Shown here: positions 9,801 through 17,225 of the stretch, piece after piece
How the letters are laid out: every line of letters begins with the position of its first letter
How positions within the stretch are numbered: the stretch's first letter is position 1
Assembly (NCBI RefSeq): GCF_002940005.1
Contig: NZ_MDEF01000008.1
Reading direction: 5' to 3' (one strand)
DNA: 64,000 bases
Origin: Xanthomonas hortorum
Lineage (GTDB): Bacteria; Pseudomonadota; Gammaproteobacteria; Xanthomonadales; Xanthomonadaceae
Notes under the pieces: generated by a model
Databases searched by the model: none
Seen by the model: the letters and a program-made list of their open reading frames with translations, nothing else
What the model was told of the DNA's origin: nothing
Position numbers and translations under genes: made by a program

Positions 9801-11212
9801 GCACATCGACGGCAGGGCATGACAGTACGCTGATTGCCGGCTATGGCAGTACCCAGACCGCCGGTTACAAGAGCATTCTCACCACCGGCTATGGCAGCAC
9901 GCAGACCGCGCAGGAAAGCAGTTCGCTGATCGCCGGCTACGGCAGTTCCTCCATGGCCGGCCCGGACAGCTCGCTGATCGCGGGTTATGGCAGCACCCAG
10001 ACCGCCGGTTACGACAGCTTCCTGACGGCCGGTTACGGCAGTACCCAGACCGCGCAGAGCAGCAGCTGGCTGATCACCGGCTACGGCAGTACGTCCACCG
10101 CCAGCTTCCAGAGTTCGTTGATTGCCGGCTATGGCAGCACGCAGACGGCCGGCTACGAAAGTACCTTGACCGCCGGCTACGGCAGCACCCAGACGGCGCA
10201 GGAAATCAGTTGGCTCACCACCGGCTACGGCAGCACGCAAACGGCCGGCCATGGCAGCATCCTGACCGCCGGTTACGGCAGCAATTCCACCGCCGGTTAC
10301 GAAAGCACCCTGATCGCCGGGTATGGCAGCACCCAGACCGCCGGTTACGAAAGCACCCTGACCGCCGGTTATGGCAGCACCCTGACCGCGCTGGAAAACA
10401 GCTCGCTGACCGCCGGCTACGGCAGTACCGAAATCGCCGGTTTCTCCAGCACGCTGATCGCCGGCTACGGCAGCAGCCAGACCGCAGGACAGGACAGCTC
10501 GCTGATCGCCGGCTATGGCAGCACCTTGACCAGTGGCGTGCGCAGCTATCTGACCGCTGGCTATGGCAGCAACCAGATCGCAAGCTACGGAAGCTCGTTG
10601 ATCGCAGGACACGAAAGTACCCAGATTGCCGGCCATCGCAGCATGTTGATCGCCGGCAAGCTGAGTTCGCAGACGGCCGGTTCGCGCAGCACGCTTATCG
10701 CCGGCAGGGGCAGCATCCAGACCGCAGGCGACCGCAGCAAGCTGATCGCCGGCGCCGACAGCACCCAGATCGCCGGCGATCGCAGCAAGTTGCTGGCCGG
10801 CAGCAACAGCTTCCTCACCGCCGGGGACCGCAGCAAACTCACCGCAGGCGACGATTGCACGCTGATGGCAGGCGACCGCAGCAAGTTGACCGCCGGCAAG
10901 AACAGCATCCTGACCGCGGGCGCCAACAGCCGATTGATCGGTAGCCTGGGCTCCACCCTCACCGGTGGCGAAGACTCGGTGCTGATCTTCCGATGCTGGG
11001 ACGGCAAGCGCTATACCAACATCATTGCCAAGACCGGCGAGGAGGGCGTCGAGGCCGACACCGCCTATCAGGTCGACGACGACAAGAACGTGGTCGAAAA
11101 ATTCGACGATCCGTTCGACACGATCGACACGATCGACACCATCGTGCTCGAGCATGGCGGCGGGCCGGCGTCTGCAGCGGATCACGCGCCTGACGCGCAT
11201 GCACCCCACTGA
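6857..11212 (+). CDS. inaX: Ice nucleation protein
   Basis: A 1451-residue member of the bacterial ice nucleation protein family, anchored in the outer membrane, whose repeats order water and trigger freezing near 0 degrees. The N-terminal domain (about residues 1-175, with NGLTGLLWGQGTNAHLNMHA) is the family's membrane-associating domain. A proline/alanine-rich linker follows. About 75 tandem 16-residue coils with the water-organising motif GYGSTxT then run from residue 179 to about 1378. The last ten or so coils replace TxT by arginine-containing R-coils (GDRSKL type), which in other INPs are needed for self-assembly into fibres. A short acidic cap (FRCWDGKRYTNI) ends the protein. The gene lies on the opposite strand from fis and purH. 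The ATG at 6857 (MNREKVLALRTC) aligns with known InaX starts; no strong ribosome-binding site precedes it. Confidence 0.97.
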   Translation: MNREKVLALRTCTNNMSDHCGLIWPKSGPVECRHWQPSVKQENGLTGLLWGQGTNAHLNMHADAHWVVCMVETADIIWLGEEGMIKFPKADVVYAGNRAGAMSCIAAGIEQHAPPKPDLPVDTVMAAEFTPKAPHAQFTAPAVESGPHSTAPLPSPPNGIDPQAAQPSNAILRTREIATYGSTLTGADQSQLIAGYGSTETAGNGSELIAGYGSTGVAGSDSTIVAGYGSSQTAGGGSTLTAGYGSTQTARQGSELTAGYGSTETAGADSSLIAGYGSTQTSGGDSSLTAGYGSTQTAQNGSDLTAGYGSTSTAGTDSSLIAGYGSTQTSGGESSLTAGYGSTQTAQDGSDLTAGYGSTGTAGADSSLIAGYGSTQTSGNDSSLTAGYGSTQTARTGSDLTAGYGSTSTAGADSTLIAGYGSTQTSGGDSSLTAGYGSTQTARKGSDLTAGYGSTSTAGADSTLIAGYGSTQTSGGESSLTAGYGSTQTARKGSDLTAGYGSTATAGADSTLIAGYGSTQTSGGESSLTAGYGSTQTARKGSDLTAGYGSTSTAGGDSTLIAGYGSTQTSGGDSSLTAGYGSTQTARSGSDLTTGYGSTSTAGADSTLVAGYGSTQTAGGESSLTAGYGSTQTARKGSDLTTGYGSTSTAGADSTLIAGYGSTQTSGGESSLTAGYGSTQTARSGSDLTTGYGSTSTAGADSTLIAGYGSTQTSGGDSSLTAGYGSTQTARKGSDLTTGYGSTSTAGADSTLIAGYGSTQTSGGESSLTAGYGSTQTARKGSDLTTGYGSTSTAGADSTLIAGYGSTQTSGGDSSLTAGYGSTQTARKGSDLTTGYGSTSTAGADSTLIAGYGSTQTSGGDSSLTAGYGSTQTARKGSDLTAGYGSTSTAGSDSSLIAGYGSTQTAGFKSILTTGYGSTQTAQEGSMLTAGYGSSSTAGSDSSLIAGYGSTQTAGFKSILTAGYGSTQTAQERSTLTTGYGSTSTAGHDSTLIAGYGSTQTAGYKSILTTGYGSTQTAQESSSLIAGYGSSSMAGPDSSLIAGYGSTQTAGYDSFLTAGYGSTQTAQSSSWLITGYGSTSTASFQSSLIAGYGSTQTAGYESTLTAGYGSTQTAQEISWLTTGYGSTQTAGHGSILTAGYGSNSTAGYESTLIAGYGSTQTAGYESTLTAGYGSTLTALENSSLTAGYGSTEIAGFSSTLIAGYGSSQTAGQDSSLIAGYGSTLTSGVRSYLTAGYGSNQIASYGSSLIAGHESTQIAGHRSMLIAGKLSSQTAGSRSTLIAGRGSIQTAGDRSKLIAGADSTQIAGDRSKLLAGSNSFLTAGDRSKLTAGDDCTLMAGDRSKLTAGKNSILTAGANSRLIGSLGSTLTGGEDSVLIFRCWDGKRYTNIIAKTGEEGVEADTAYQVDDDKNVVEKFDDPFDTIDTIDTIVLEHGGGPASAADHAPDAHAPH
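7391..10990 (+). repeat. Tandem 48-bp repeats in 144-bp higher-order units (inaX)
   Basis: The central part of inaX is built of 48-bp units (16 residues) arranged in triplets of 144 bp. The triplets cycle coils ending TAGADSTLI, TSGGDSSLT and TARKGSDLT. The units at 9181-9324 and 9325-9468 differ at only a few bases, which points to a recent tandem duplication. The coils after about 9540 and in the R-coil zone (about 10620-10960) are clearly more diverged. By length the region holds 75 coils. Confidence 0.95.
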
Positions 11213-11516
11213 GCAAGCAACGCACGCAGGCGATCGGTGGCGTTGATCAACGGCTGCGGCCAACTGCCCGATGAGCGGCAGTTGGCCTGATCTGCTCAAC
11301 ACGCATTGCGGTGACCCCGATAACTGCCGCCCGCCTGGCGTCGCCAGTTCCTAGAGCGGGTCACGAAGAGTGAAACGCGCATGTCAGCGCCGGATCCGCA
11401 TCGGCAGAGCGAGGCATCCAGAAGACGCTCCACGCATCAGCGCGCAGAGCGGCTTGGCTCCGTCAACCACGGTAGTGGAGCGCACTGAACAGCCAGCGAC
11501 CCAGCACCGCGCTTAC

Positions 11517-11544
11517 GATTCCCTAATCCCTAATCCCTAATCCC
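11517..11544. repeat. Heptamer array between inaX and fis
   Basis: Four units of the type TCCCTAA stand in tandem just beyond the fis stop codon. The rest of 11213-11548, between the convergent inaX and fis, shows no gene and no clear stem-loop terminator. Confidence 0.8.
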
Positions 11545-11548
11545 GGCG

Positions 11549-11821
11549 TTAGGTCAGCCCGTACTCTTTCAGCTTCTTGCGCAACGTCGCCCGATGGATG
11601 CCCAGCATCGCCGCGGCGCGGCTCTGGTTGCCTTCGCAGTGGTTGAGTACTTCGACGAACAACGGGATCTCCATCTCGCGCAGCACGATTTCATACACAT
11701 CATCGGCGTCGCTGCCGTCCAGGTCGCGCAGATAACGGCGGACGGACTGGGCCACGTGTTCGCGCAGCGGCGACTTCGGGGCGCCACGACTGGTGTCAGG
11801 ACGAGCGGGGGCTGCGTTCAA
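11549..11821 (-). CDS. fis: Fis-family nucleoid-associated DNA-binding protein
   Basis: A 90-residue Fis homologue. Fis bends DNA as a homodimer and modulates transcription, replication and recombination. The C-terminal helix-turn-helix is clear (NQSRAAAMLGIHRATLRKKLKEYGL, about residues 65-89). The frame begins at a TTG codon with no purine-rich ribosome-binding site in front, so the start is uncertain; conservation of the N-terminal part (LREHVAQSVRRYL) argues that at least residue 18 onward is translated. It follows the DUF3426 gene by 117 bp and converges with inaX. Confidence 0.93.
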   Translation of the reverse strand: MNAAPARPDTSRGAPKSPLREHVAQSVRRYLRDLDGSDADDVYEIVLREMEIPLFVEVLNHCEGNQSRAAAMLGIHRATLRKKLKEYGLT

Positions 11822-11938
11822 AGGAGGTTTCCCAGTGTCACGAAGCCGGGATGCGTGGCCGGCGAGGGGGAGTGAGTCTAGCGCGTGACCTCATCGCTCG
11901 CCACGCCCGTGTGGCCATCGGCGGCCGGTCGCGTCCGT

Positions 11939-13117
11939 TCAACGGAAATCGAAACTGAAGGCGGCGGTGCTGGCGGCCGGTTCGCGCACGCGAAACGCCA
12001 CCTGCACCGCCTGGCCTGGCGCGAGCGTGTCCTGCGCGCCCGGGCGTTGGCCCAGATACTCCTGCGGTGCCAGCACGCGCGTGCCGATCACCCGGCCGTC
12101 GGCATCCGACAGCGACAGCTGCAGCCACGGCCAGGCCTGCGCCCAGCGCGCATCGTTGCGGAAGCTGGCCTGGATCTGCAGCACGCCGGGGTTGGCGGGC
12201 AGCGGCCGCACGTCGCGGTTGAGCAGGGTCAGCGCGGCCGGTTCGCGCCAGGCCGGTAGCGTGCACCGCAGCACCTCGCAGGCCGCGCCGACCAGCGGCC
12301 GCCAGCGCGCGTCGGCGGCCAGGCGCGCGCGGTCGGCGATGACGATCTGCAGCGCTAACAAACCGACCAAGCCGATCAACAGCGCCCATTGCCGCCCGCT
12401 GGCGCGCAGACGCGGCCGGGTGAAGCCGCGGCGTGCGAAGGCGGGCGCGGGCTGGGCTGCGGGTGGGAGTGGCTGGAAGTGTGCGGCGGCGGCGTTGCCG
12501 GCGTGGCCCGCATCGCTGAGGGTTGCTTTGGTGGCTGTTTGCGGAGTGGTCTCGGATGCCGGAATGGCGGCGGTGTCGGGTGCGGGATCGCAATCGACAT
12601 CGAACTTGAGATTTTGCTCTGCATCTGCATCTGCATCTGCATCGAGATCGGTCTCCTGGCCTGCGTCCGCGATGCTGCCGACAGCCGCGGCAGTCGAATG
12701 CGTGCCGGTGTAGCGGGAAGCCGGATCGCGGTTGTCATCAGCGCCGAGCGTTGTGTCTTCCTCGGTATCGCCGGGGACGTCGCGCGTGCTGGAGGTATTC
12801 CACCCCAATCGATCCGGATTGGCGTCGCCTGCTGCAGTTTGGCGATCATCGCTGCGTGGGGTGGTGGTGGCCGCGCGTGCCGTGTCGGCGCGCGGCGCTG
12901 TCACCAGCGGCGCCACCGGCGGCGGAACGACCGCGGCCTGCGGCGCGGCGGCCGGCTCTGCCAATGGCGCGGGCGGCAACTGGCGCGTCGGTACCGGCAG
13001 CGGCTGCTCGGGCGGCTCGGCAGGTGGCACGGCCGGCGTGGGAATCAGCGATGGGGCAGCCGGCGTCGCACGCAGAAACGTGGCCAGGGGGCGGCGCGGT
13101 GGCGGAGTCTCGGACAT
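11939..13117 (-). CDS. DUF3426 domain membrane protein
   Basis: A 392-residue protein if started at MSETPPPRRP (13117); an in-frame ATG 48 bp upstream also exists. The first 240 residues are proline/alanine-rich and low in complexity. A single membrane helix follows (QWALLIGLVGLLALQIVIA), then the DUF3426 domain (WRPLVGAACEVLRC to the end), which is predicted periplasmic. Relatives often have an N-terminal CxxC zinc ribbon; none is present here. Four tandem GCATC(T/G) hexamers at 12621-12644 encode an Asp-Ala run. It is co-oriented with fis and prmA, as in many proteobacteria. Function unknown. Confidence 0.8.
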   Translation of the reverse strand: MSETPPPRRPLATFLRATPAAPSLIPTPAVPPAEPPEQPLPVPTRQLPPAPLAEPAAAPQAAVVPPPVAPLVTAPRADTARAATTTPRSDDRQTAAGDANPDRLGWNTSSTRDVPGDTEEDTTLGADDNRDPASRYTGTHSTAAAVGSIADAGQETDLDADADADAEQNLKFDVDCDPAPDTAAIPASETTPQTATKATLSDAGHAGNAAAAHFQPLPPAAQPAPAFARRGFTRPRLRASGRQWALLIGLVGLLALQIVIADRARLAADARWRPLVGAACEVLRCTLPAWREPAALTLLNRDVRPLPANPGVLQIQASFRNDARWAQAWPWLQLSLSDADGRVIGTRVLAPQEYLGQRPGAQDTLAPGQAVQVAFRVREPAASTAAFSFDFR

Positions 13118-13398
13118 CGGCAGACGTGCAGCGGGAAGACCCCTATTCAACCACGCGCACGCCAATGGGCGAACCCGGGTGCTTCAGCAGGTGTGCCTTG
13201 CATGAAGCGCGCGCGGCAGTGGCGTTGACTGCATTTTCGCAACACCTCTGGCTGCGGCGGACACGCGCCAAGGCGCGGCAGCCAACAGACCAGGCGGGCT
13301 CAGAGCGAGCTCCCAATGCGAATCTCGAATCGCAGCATCAACACTCAGCGGTCCTTGTCGGCATGGCTTGCCTGGTCAAACGCAGACAAGCAAGCTCT

Positions 13399-13454
13399 TC
13401 CCGAATCCCGAATCCCGAATCCCGAATCCCGAATCCCGAATCCCGAATCCCGAT
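13399..13454. repeat. Eight-unit TCCCGAA heptamer array
   Basis: Seven perfect TCCCGAA units and one TCCCGAT run directly up to the stop codon of the XRE gene. The array lies in the 337 bp between this gene and the DUF3426 gene; nothing else is recognisable in that gap. Confidence 0.95.
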
Positions 13455-13832
13455 TCACCGCCGCCGACGCGTCTTGGCCTCGGCCAGCAATAGATCGAGC
13501 AAGCCACTGCGCTGACGCGGTGCCAGCGTATCGAAGCGCGACAGCAGTACGCGCTGCTGGTCGTCCAGGCGACGGTATTGGGCCGGTTCTTCGGCGATCG
13601 CCGAGACCGGCGGGCCGAATGTCCGTTCGCCGCGCCCGGTGGCCAGGTATTCGAACGCCATGCCGCTGCGCTTGGCCAGGCCGATCAGATTCTCCACCGA
13701 AGGCGCGGTGCCTTCGGCCATTTCCCATTGAGCGACGGCGCTGCGGGTGACCCCCAGTTCGCCGGCCAGGGCTTCCTGGGTCAGCTTGGTGAAGCTGCGG
13801 GCCTCGCGTACTCGCTCGTACAGCTTGCTCAC
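13455..13832 (-). CDS. XRE-family helix-turn-helix regulator
   Basis: A 125-residue protein with an N-terminal HTH_3 domain at about residues 5-60 (LTQEALAGELGVTRSAVAQWE is the helix-turn-helix). The C-terminal tail of about 60 residues is predicted helical and may serve for dimer formation. It is transcribed divergently from the gene at 13982, and the space between holds repeats that could be its operator. This suggests an autoregulator that also controls its neighbour, but no target is known. Prophage and chromosomal regulators of this size cannot be told apart here. Confidence 0.85.
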   Translation of the reverse strand: MSKLYERVREARSFTKLTQEALAGELGVTRSAVAQWEMAEGTAPSVENLIGLAKRSGMAFEYLATGRGERTFGPPVSAIAEEPAQYRRLDDQQRVLLSRFDTLAPRQRSGLLDLLLAEAKTRRRR

Positions 13833-13857
13833 ACGGCACCGATGAATGGCAGACAGG

Positions 13858-13920
13858 GCCGGGAGATATAGCTCTAGCAGCGCCGGGAGATAGTTCGTAT
13901 AACTTTCATATCGCCATATG
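13858..13920. promoter_or_regulatory. Candidate operator between the XRE gene and its divergent neighbour
   Basis: Two direct 11-bp copies of GCCGGGAGATA lie at 13858-13868 and 13882-13892. A small palindrome CATAT-CGCC-ATATG lies at 13907-13920. The stretch is AT-richer than the surroundings and sits between two divergent starts, as expected for a shared regulatory region. Binding by the XRE protein is inferred. Confidence 0.4.
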
Positions 13921-13981
13921 TTTGCGATACTGTCCGCGTGTCGATGACGACGACATCACAGCGAACTCAAGGAAGGTGTTC

Positions 13982-14488
13982 ATGGTCGAGCCAGCCGCTC
14001 CCAAATCCGATCCAGCGCGACGGGATTCAGCACCGTCGGCACCACCTGAGGTGGCGCCCTGGCCTGCGCATTCGCCATTGGATCCAGCTGTTGCGCACTT
14101 TCGCGGCGCGCCGTGTTACCAGATCTGGCAGCGCGGTGCGGACTGGACGGCAGTGCGCGAAGGCGTGCATTGGTCGGCCGGACTGGCGCCGCGCGCGTGG
14201 GCGCTGCGCTACCGGCAATGGCGGTTGCTGGCGCTGGGCCTGTCGATCGTGGGCCTGGCTGGCGGCCTGGCCATGATCGGTGCACAGGCGTGGGTATCGT
14301 CCATTGCCTGGGCGGTGATGTTGCTGGCAGATGCATTGCTCCGCGTGCGCGTGGCCAGACACGCCGGGCGCTGGCGCAACGAAGCGCTGCAGCGCGATGG
14401 TTGGCAGACGGTGACCCGGTTGCGCGCGATCAGCGTTGCCGACGCGCTGACCACCGCGCAGATCCGCGCCGGCCGGCCCACGCGGTAA
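13982..14488 (+). CDS. Small membrane protein of unknown function
   Basis: The start is set by AAGGAAGG five bases before the ATG at 13982, giving 168 residues. A proline-rich soluble N-terminus is followed by two adjacent membrane helices at about residues 85-125 (LLALGLSIVGLAGGLAMIG and WVSSIAWAVMLLADALL). A basic C-terminal tail ends the protein. I recognise no family. It is divergent from the XRE regulator and convergent with prmA. Confidence 0.65.
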   Translation: MVEPAAPKSDPARRDSAPSAPPEVAPWPAHSPLDPAVAHFRGAPCYQIWQRGADWTAVREGVHWSAGLAPRAWALRYRQWRLLALGLSIVGLAGGLAMIGAQAWVSSIAWAVMLLADALLRVRVARHAGRWRNEALQRDGWQTVTRLRAISVADALTTAQIRAGRPTR

Positions 14489-14500
14489 ACCAGGGATGCG

Positions 14501-15421
14501 TCAGGCGCGGCGGATGCCTTCGATGCGCATCCAGTCTTCGTCGCGTTCGCAGCGCAGTTGCTCGAACCACGGCGCGTAGCGTTGCAGCAGTTCGTCTTCC
14601 TGGCCGTGCAGGATGCCCGACAGTGCAATCCGTCCGCCGGGTGCCACACGTGCGGCCAGGGTCTCGGCCAGGGTATCCAGCGCCGAGGCCAGGATATTGG
14701 CCACCACCACCGGGTAGGTCTGCACCGGCTCGTCCTGCGGCAGATACACCGCCAACTGTGCTTGCACGGCGTTGCGCTCGGCATTGTCGGCGCTGGCCAG
14801 TACCGCCTGCGGGTCGTAGTCCACACCCACCGCGCTGGCGGCACCCAGCTTCAGCGCGGCGACGGCAAGAATGCCCGAGCCGCAGCCGAAATCGAGCACG
14901 CGGCGGCCCTGCAGTTCGCCGCTGCCGGCCAGGCTGTCCAGCCAACGCAGACACAGCGCGGTGGTCTGGTGCGTGCCCGAGCCGGAGGCCAGGCCCGGAT
15001 CCAGCCGCACCACCGCAGCGTCGGGCGCTTGCGCGGCCTCGGGCAGGTCGTGATTCCACGGCACGATGAAGGTGCGCGCGCCGAACTGCATCGGCTTGAA
15101 CTGATCCATCCAGGCGCGTTCCCAATCGGTGTCTTCGACCGTGCGGAACCCGACCTGGCTCCAGTCCAGCCCGGGATCGAACGCTTCCAGTGCGGCGAGC
15201 AGCACCAGCGCATCGCTGTCGCCGTCGAACAGCGCGTTCAGCACTATCGTGTTCCACATCGGCGTTTCGCCAACGCCGGGTTCGAGAATGGCGCGTTCGT
15301 TGCTGGTATCGGCATTGGCGTCGAGCAGCGTCACCGCCAGCGCGCCGATATCGTCCAGCGCATTCTGGTAACGGGGCTGGGTGGCATCGGAGCAGGGCAG
15401 GGTCAGTTCAAGAAACGGCAT
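14501..15421 (-). CDS. prmA: Ribosomal protein L11 methyltransferase
   Basis: Trimethylates L11 using S-adenosylmethionine. The ATG at 15421 (MPFLELTLPC) gives 306 residues, the usual length; the longer upstream frame is not part of the gene. The N-terminal substrate-recruiting domain occupies about residues 1-100. The Rossmann methyltransferase domain has the Gly-rich loop VLDFGCGSGILAVAALK, the acidic end of strand two (VGVDYDP) and ANILA. The family motif before the SAM site reads ASGSGTHQTT. The pairing prmA-DUF3426-fis is a common operon, here interrupted by the XRE pair. Confidence 0.95.
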   Translation of the reverse strand: MPFLELTLPCSDATQPRYQNALDDIGALAVTLLDANADTSNERAILEPGVGETPMWNTIVLNALFDGDSDALVLLAALEAFDPGLDWSQVGFRTVEDTDWERAWMDQFKPMQFGARTFIVPWNHDLPEAAQAPDAAVVRLDPGLASGSGTHQTTALCLRWLDSLAGSGELQGRRVLDFGCGSGILAVAALKLGAASAVGVDYDPQAVLASADNAERNAVQAQLAVYLPQDEPVQTYPVVVANILASALDTLAETLAARVAPGGRIALSGILHGQEDELLQRYAPWFEQLRCERDEDWMRIEGIRRA

Positions 15422-15854
15422 CGTGGCAGTTGGGCAATTCGAAAGCGTGCATCGTAGACCATTCGTGCAGGCGGGCTCTTGCGCGAAGCCGCGGAAGGGG
15501 CGGTCTGGGCAATGGGTGCGCGATGACGATGCGGATGTTGAAGATCGATGTCGAAGGGTGGCACCGGCATCGACGAGGCAGCGCATCGAGCGCCGGTGAT
15601 GCGGTGCTCGGCGCATTAGTGCATTCGGCGGCGCGTGCCCCGCTGCAGGGCGTGCCGCACGCTTGCGTGTCAGCAACCAAATCGCCACAGCGCGTCACTC
15701 ACTTCAAACTCGCGCGCAGACCATCACTCCATGCATTGCCCTTCCCGCGGTTTGCGCAGGCAGCGCCCGCTTGCGCACCGCGGCGTGCGAAAGGCGGGTG
15801 CTAGACTCCGCGCCGTCGCTGCGGGGCTTTCCCGCGCCAGGGTCGCTGCTGTTC
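15422..15854. other. 433-bp gap between prmA and a secreted-protein gene
   Basis: This divergent intergenic region must contain the promoters of prmA and of the gene at 15855. I see no coding region, repeat or clear operator in it. Confidence 0.4.
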
Positions 15855-16781
15855 ATGCCGCTTGCTCGTGCCCGCCATCTTTGGTTGTTGCTCGCTCCTG
15901 CTGCGCTGGCAGCGGCAGCGTGGTGGCATGTGCGTGCGCAACCGACCGAGTCGCCCGCTGCAGCGATAGCGGCCCCGGCAAGCAGCACGCAGGCAAGCTT
16001 GTTCGCGCCAGCGCTACACGCGCCTGCCGAACGCAGCACCGCCTTGCAGTTGCCCTATCGGGATACCGTGGATGCGCAAACGGATCTGTATCGCTACGCG
16101 CAGCAATTGCAGCAGCAGGTGCGTGCCGGCGATGCGCAGGCCGGTTGGCGCTTGAGCCGGGTCTACGACTACTGCGCGCCGTACGCGGCCAGCCCGGCCG
16201 GCTACGCTGCCGACAGCGAATGGATCGCCGCGCAACACACCCCCGGCGTGGTGGCGATGCACGCGGCACGCGAGCGCGTTGCGCAGCGTTGCGCAGGCTT
16301 TGCGCCCAGCGATGGCGTGAGCCCGCAGTTGGTTGCGCAGCAACGTCAGGCCGCCGCGCGCGCCGGCAACCTGGCTGCCGAGGCGGCATTGCTTGCGCTG
16401 GGCGAGCCCTTGCAGACATCGCCGACCTACAAGCGCGCGCTGGTGCAGCGCGTGCTGGCCTCGCGCGACCCGGAAGCCTATCTGGCGCTTGCCCCGGCGA
16501 TGGGTGCGCGTGCCAGTGGCGACGACAGTCTGCAGGGCTATGTGGCCGGCGACCAGTTCGCCGAGCTGGCCTGGCAGGTCGCTGCATGCCGGCTGGGCCT
16601 GGATTGCAGCGCCGAAAGCACCTTGGTTACCAGTTATTGCGCCAACGCGGGCATCTGCTCGCGCGATAGCGCACAGGATTTTGTGTCATTCGTATTCGAC
16701 GCCGCGGTGCCGCGGCAGGGAGCAGACAGGGTGGATGAGATGGTCGATACACTGGTGTCCGAGCCGGGAGCGCAGTCATGA
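15855..16781 (+). CDS. Secreted or anchored protein of unknown function
   Basis: Starting at the ATG at 15855 (MPLARARHLWLLLAPAALAAAAWW) the product is 308 residues with an N-terminal hydrophobic signal or anchor helix. The mature part is alanine-rich and helical, with scattered cysteines (YDYCAPYA, RVAQRCAGF, CRLGLDCSAES, YCANAGICSRD) that could form disulfides in the periplasm. The C-terminal region resembles no family I can name. It overlaps the next gene by four bases (ATGA), so the two are translationally coupled. Confidence 0.7.
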   Translation: MPLARARHLWLLLAPAALAAAAWWHVRAQPTESPAAAIAAPASSTQASLFAPALHAPAERSTALQLPYRDTVDAQTDLYRYAQQLQQQVRAGDAQAGWRLSRVYDYCAPYAASPAGYAADSEWIAAQHTPGVVAMHAARERVAQRCAGFAPSDGVSPQLVAQQRQAAARAGNLAAEAALLALGEPLQTSPTYKRALVQRVLASRDPEAYLALAPAMGARASGDDSLQGYVAGDQFAELAWQVAACRLGLDCSAESTLVTSYCANAGICSRDSAQDFVSFVFDAAVPRQGADRVDEMVDTLVSEPGAQS

Positions 16782-17146
16782 ATTACCGTCGGTTGGCGCA
16801 TGGCGCCAAGTTCTGGTTCTGGGTCGCGTTGTTCGTGGCGTATTCGGCAGCGGCCGTTGGCATCGTGATGATCGATACTGCCGATCACCGTTACCAGCCG
16901 CTGTCGGTCAAGTCGACCACGGTCACTGCCGACGAACAGCAGCGACGGCATGGCGCCAGCCAGGTGGCAGCGGTGTATCGCGCCAGCAGCGCGATGCCGT
17001 TTTCGGCATTGCCGGCCGGGGCGACCTTCCAGGTGGTGTGGCCGGATGGGTCCACCGAAACCATGACCGTGGTCGACCCGTCCTCGTCCAGCGGCATCGT
17101 GCCGGTGCCGGGTAGCCAGCAGCCGGCTGCGCCGCGGCGCGAGTGA
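16778..17146 (+). CDS. Small membrane-anchored protein, unknown function
   Basis: A 122-residue protein with one N-terminal membrane helix (FWFWVALFVAYSAAAVGIVMI, residues 12-32). A periplasmic domain follows with a short beta pattern (ATFQVVWPDGSTETMTVV) and a Pro/Ser-rich end. It is coupled to the preceding secreted-protein gene by an ATGA overlap, so the two probably act together. No family recognised. Confidence 0.7.
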   Translation: MNYRRLAHGAKFWFWVALFVAYSAAAVGIVMIDTADHRYQPLSVKSTTVTADEQQRRHGASQVAAVYRASSAMPFSALPAGATFQVVWPDGSTETMTVVDPSSSSGIVPVPGSQQPAAPRRE

Positions 17147-17181
17147 TGCGCGGTGTCCGTGCGTCAACAGCGTGAACTACG

Positions 17182-17208
17182 AAAAAGCCCGGTTTCCCGG
17201 GCTTTTTT
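17182..17208. terminator. Bidirectional rho-independent terminator
   Basis: AAAAAGCCCGG-TTT-CCCGGGCTTTTTT forms a perfect GC-rich stem with A and T runs on both sides. It lies between the convergent gene pair at 17146 and accC at 17226 and can serve both directions. Confidence 0.9.
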
Positions 17209-17225
17209 GTTTCTGCGTGATTCGA

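Noticed and set aside
7391..10990. CRISPR-like periodic repeats
   Set aside because: The periodic units are contiguous coding repeats without unique spacers and encode the GYGST coils of an ice nucleation protein.
7358..11302. Two long minus-strand open frames (about 700 and 590 codons) opposite inaX
   Set aside because: They are the antisense of a 48-bp repeat array; a stop-free frame repeats with the array and the products are low-complexity Ala/Gly/Arg repeats.
15422..15688. Upstream extension of prmA by about 90 codons
   Set aside because: The extension has no family similarity; the ATG at 15421 matches the usual PrmA N-terminus.
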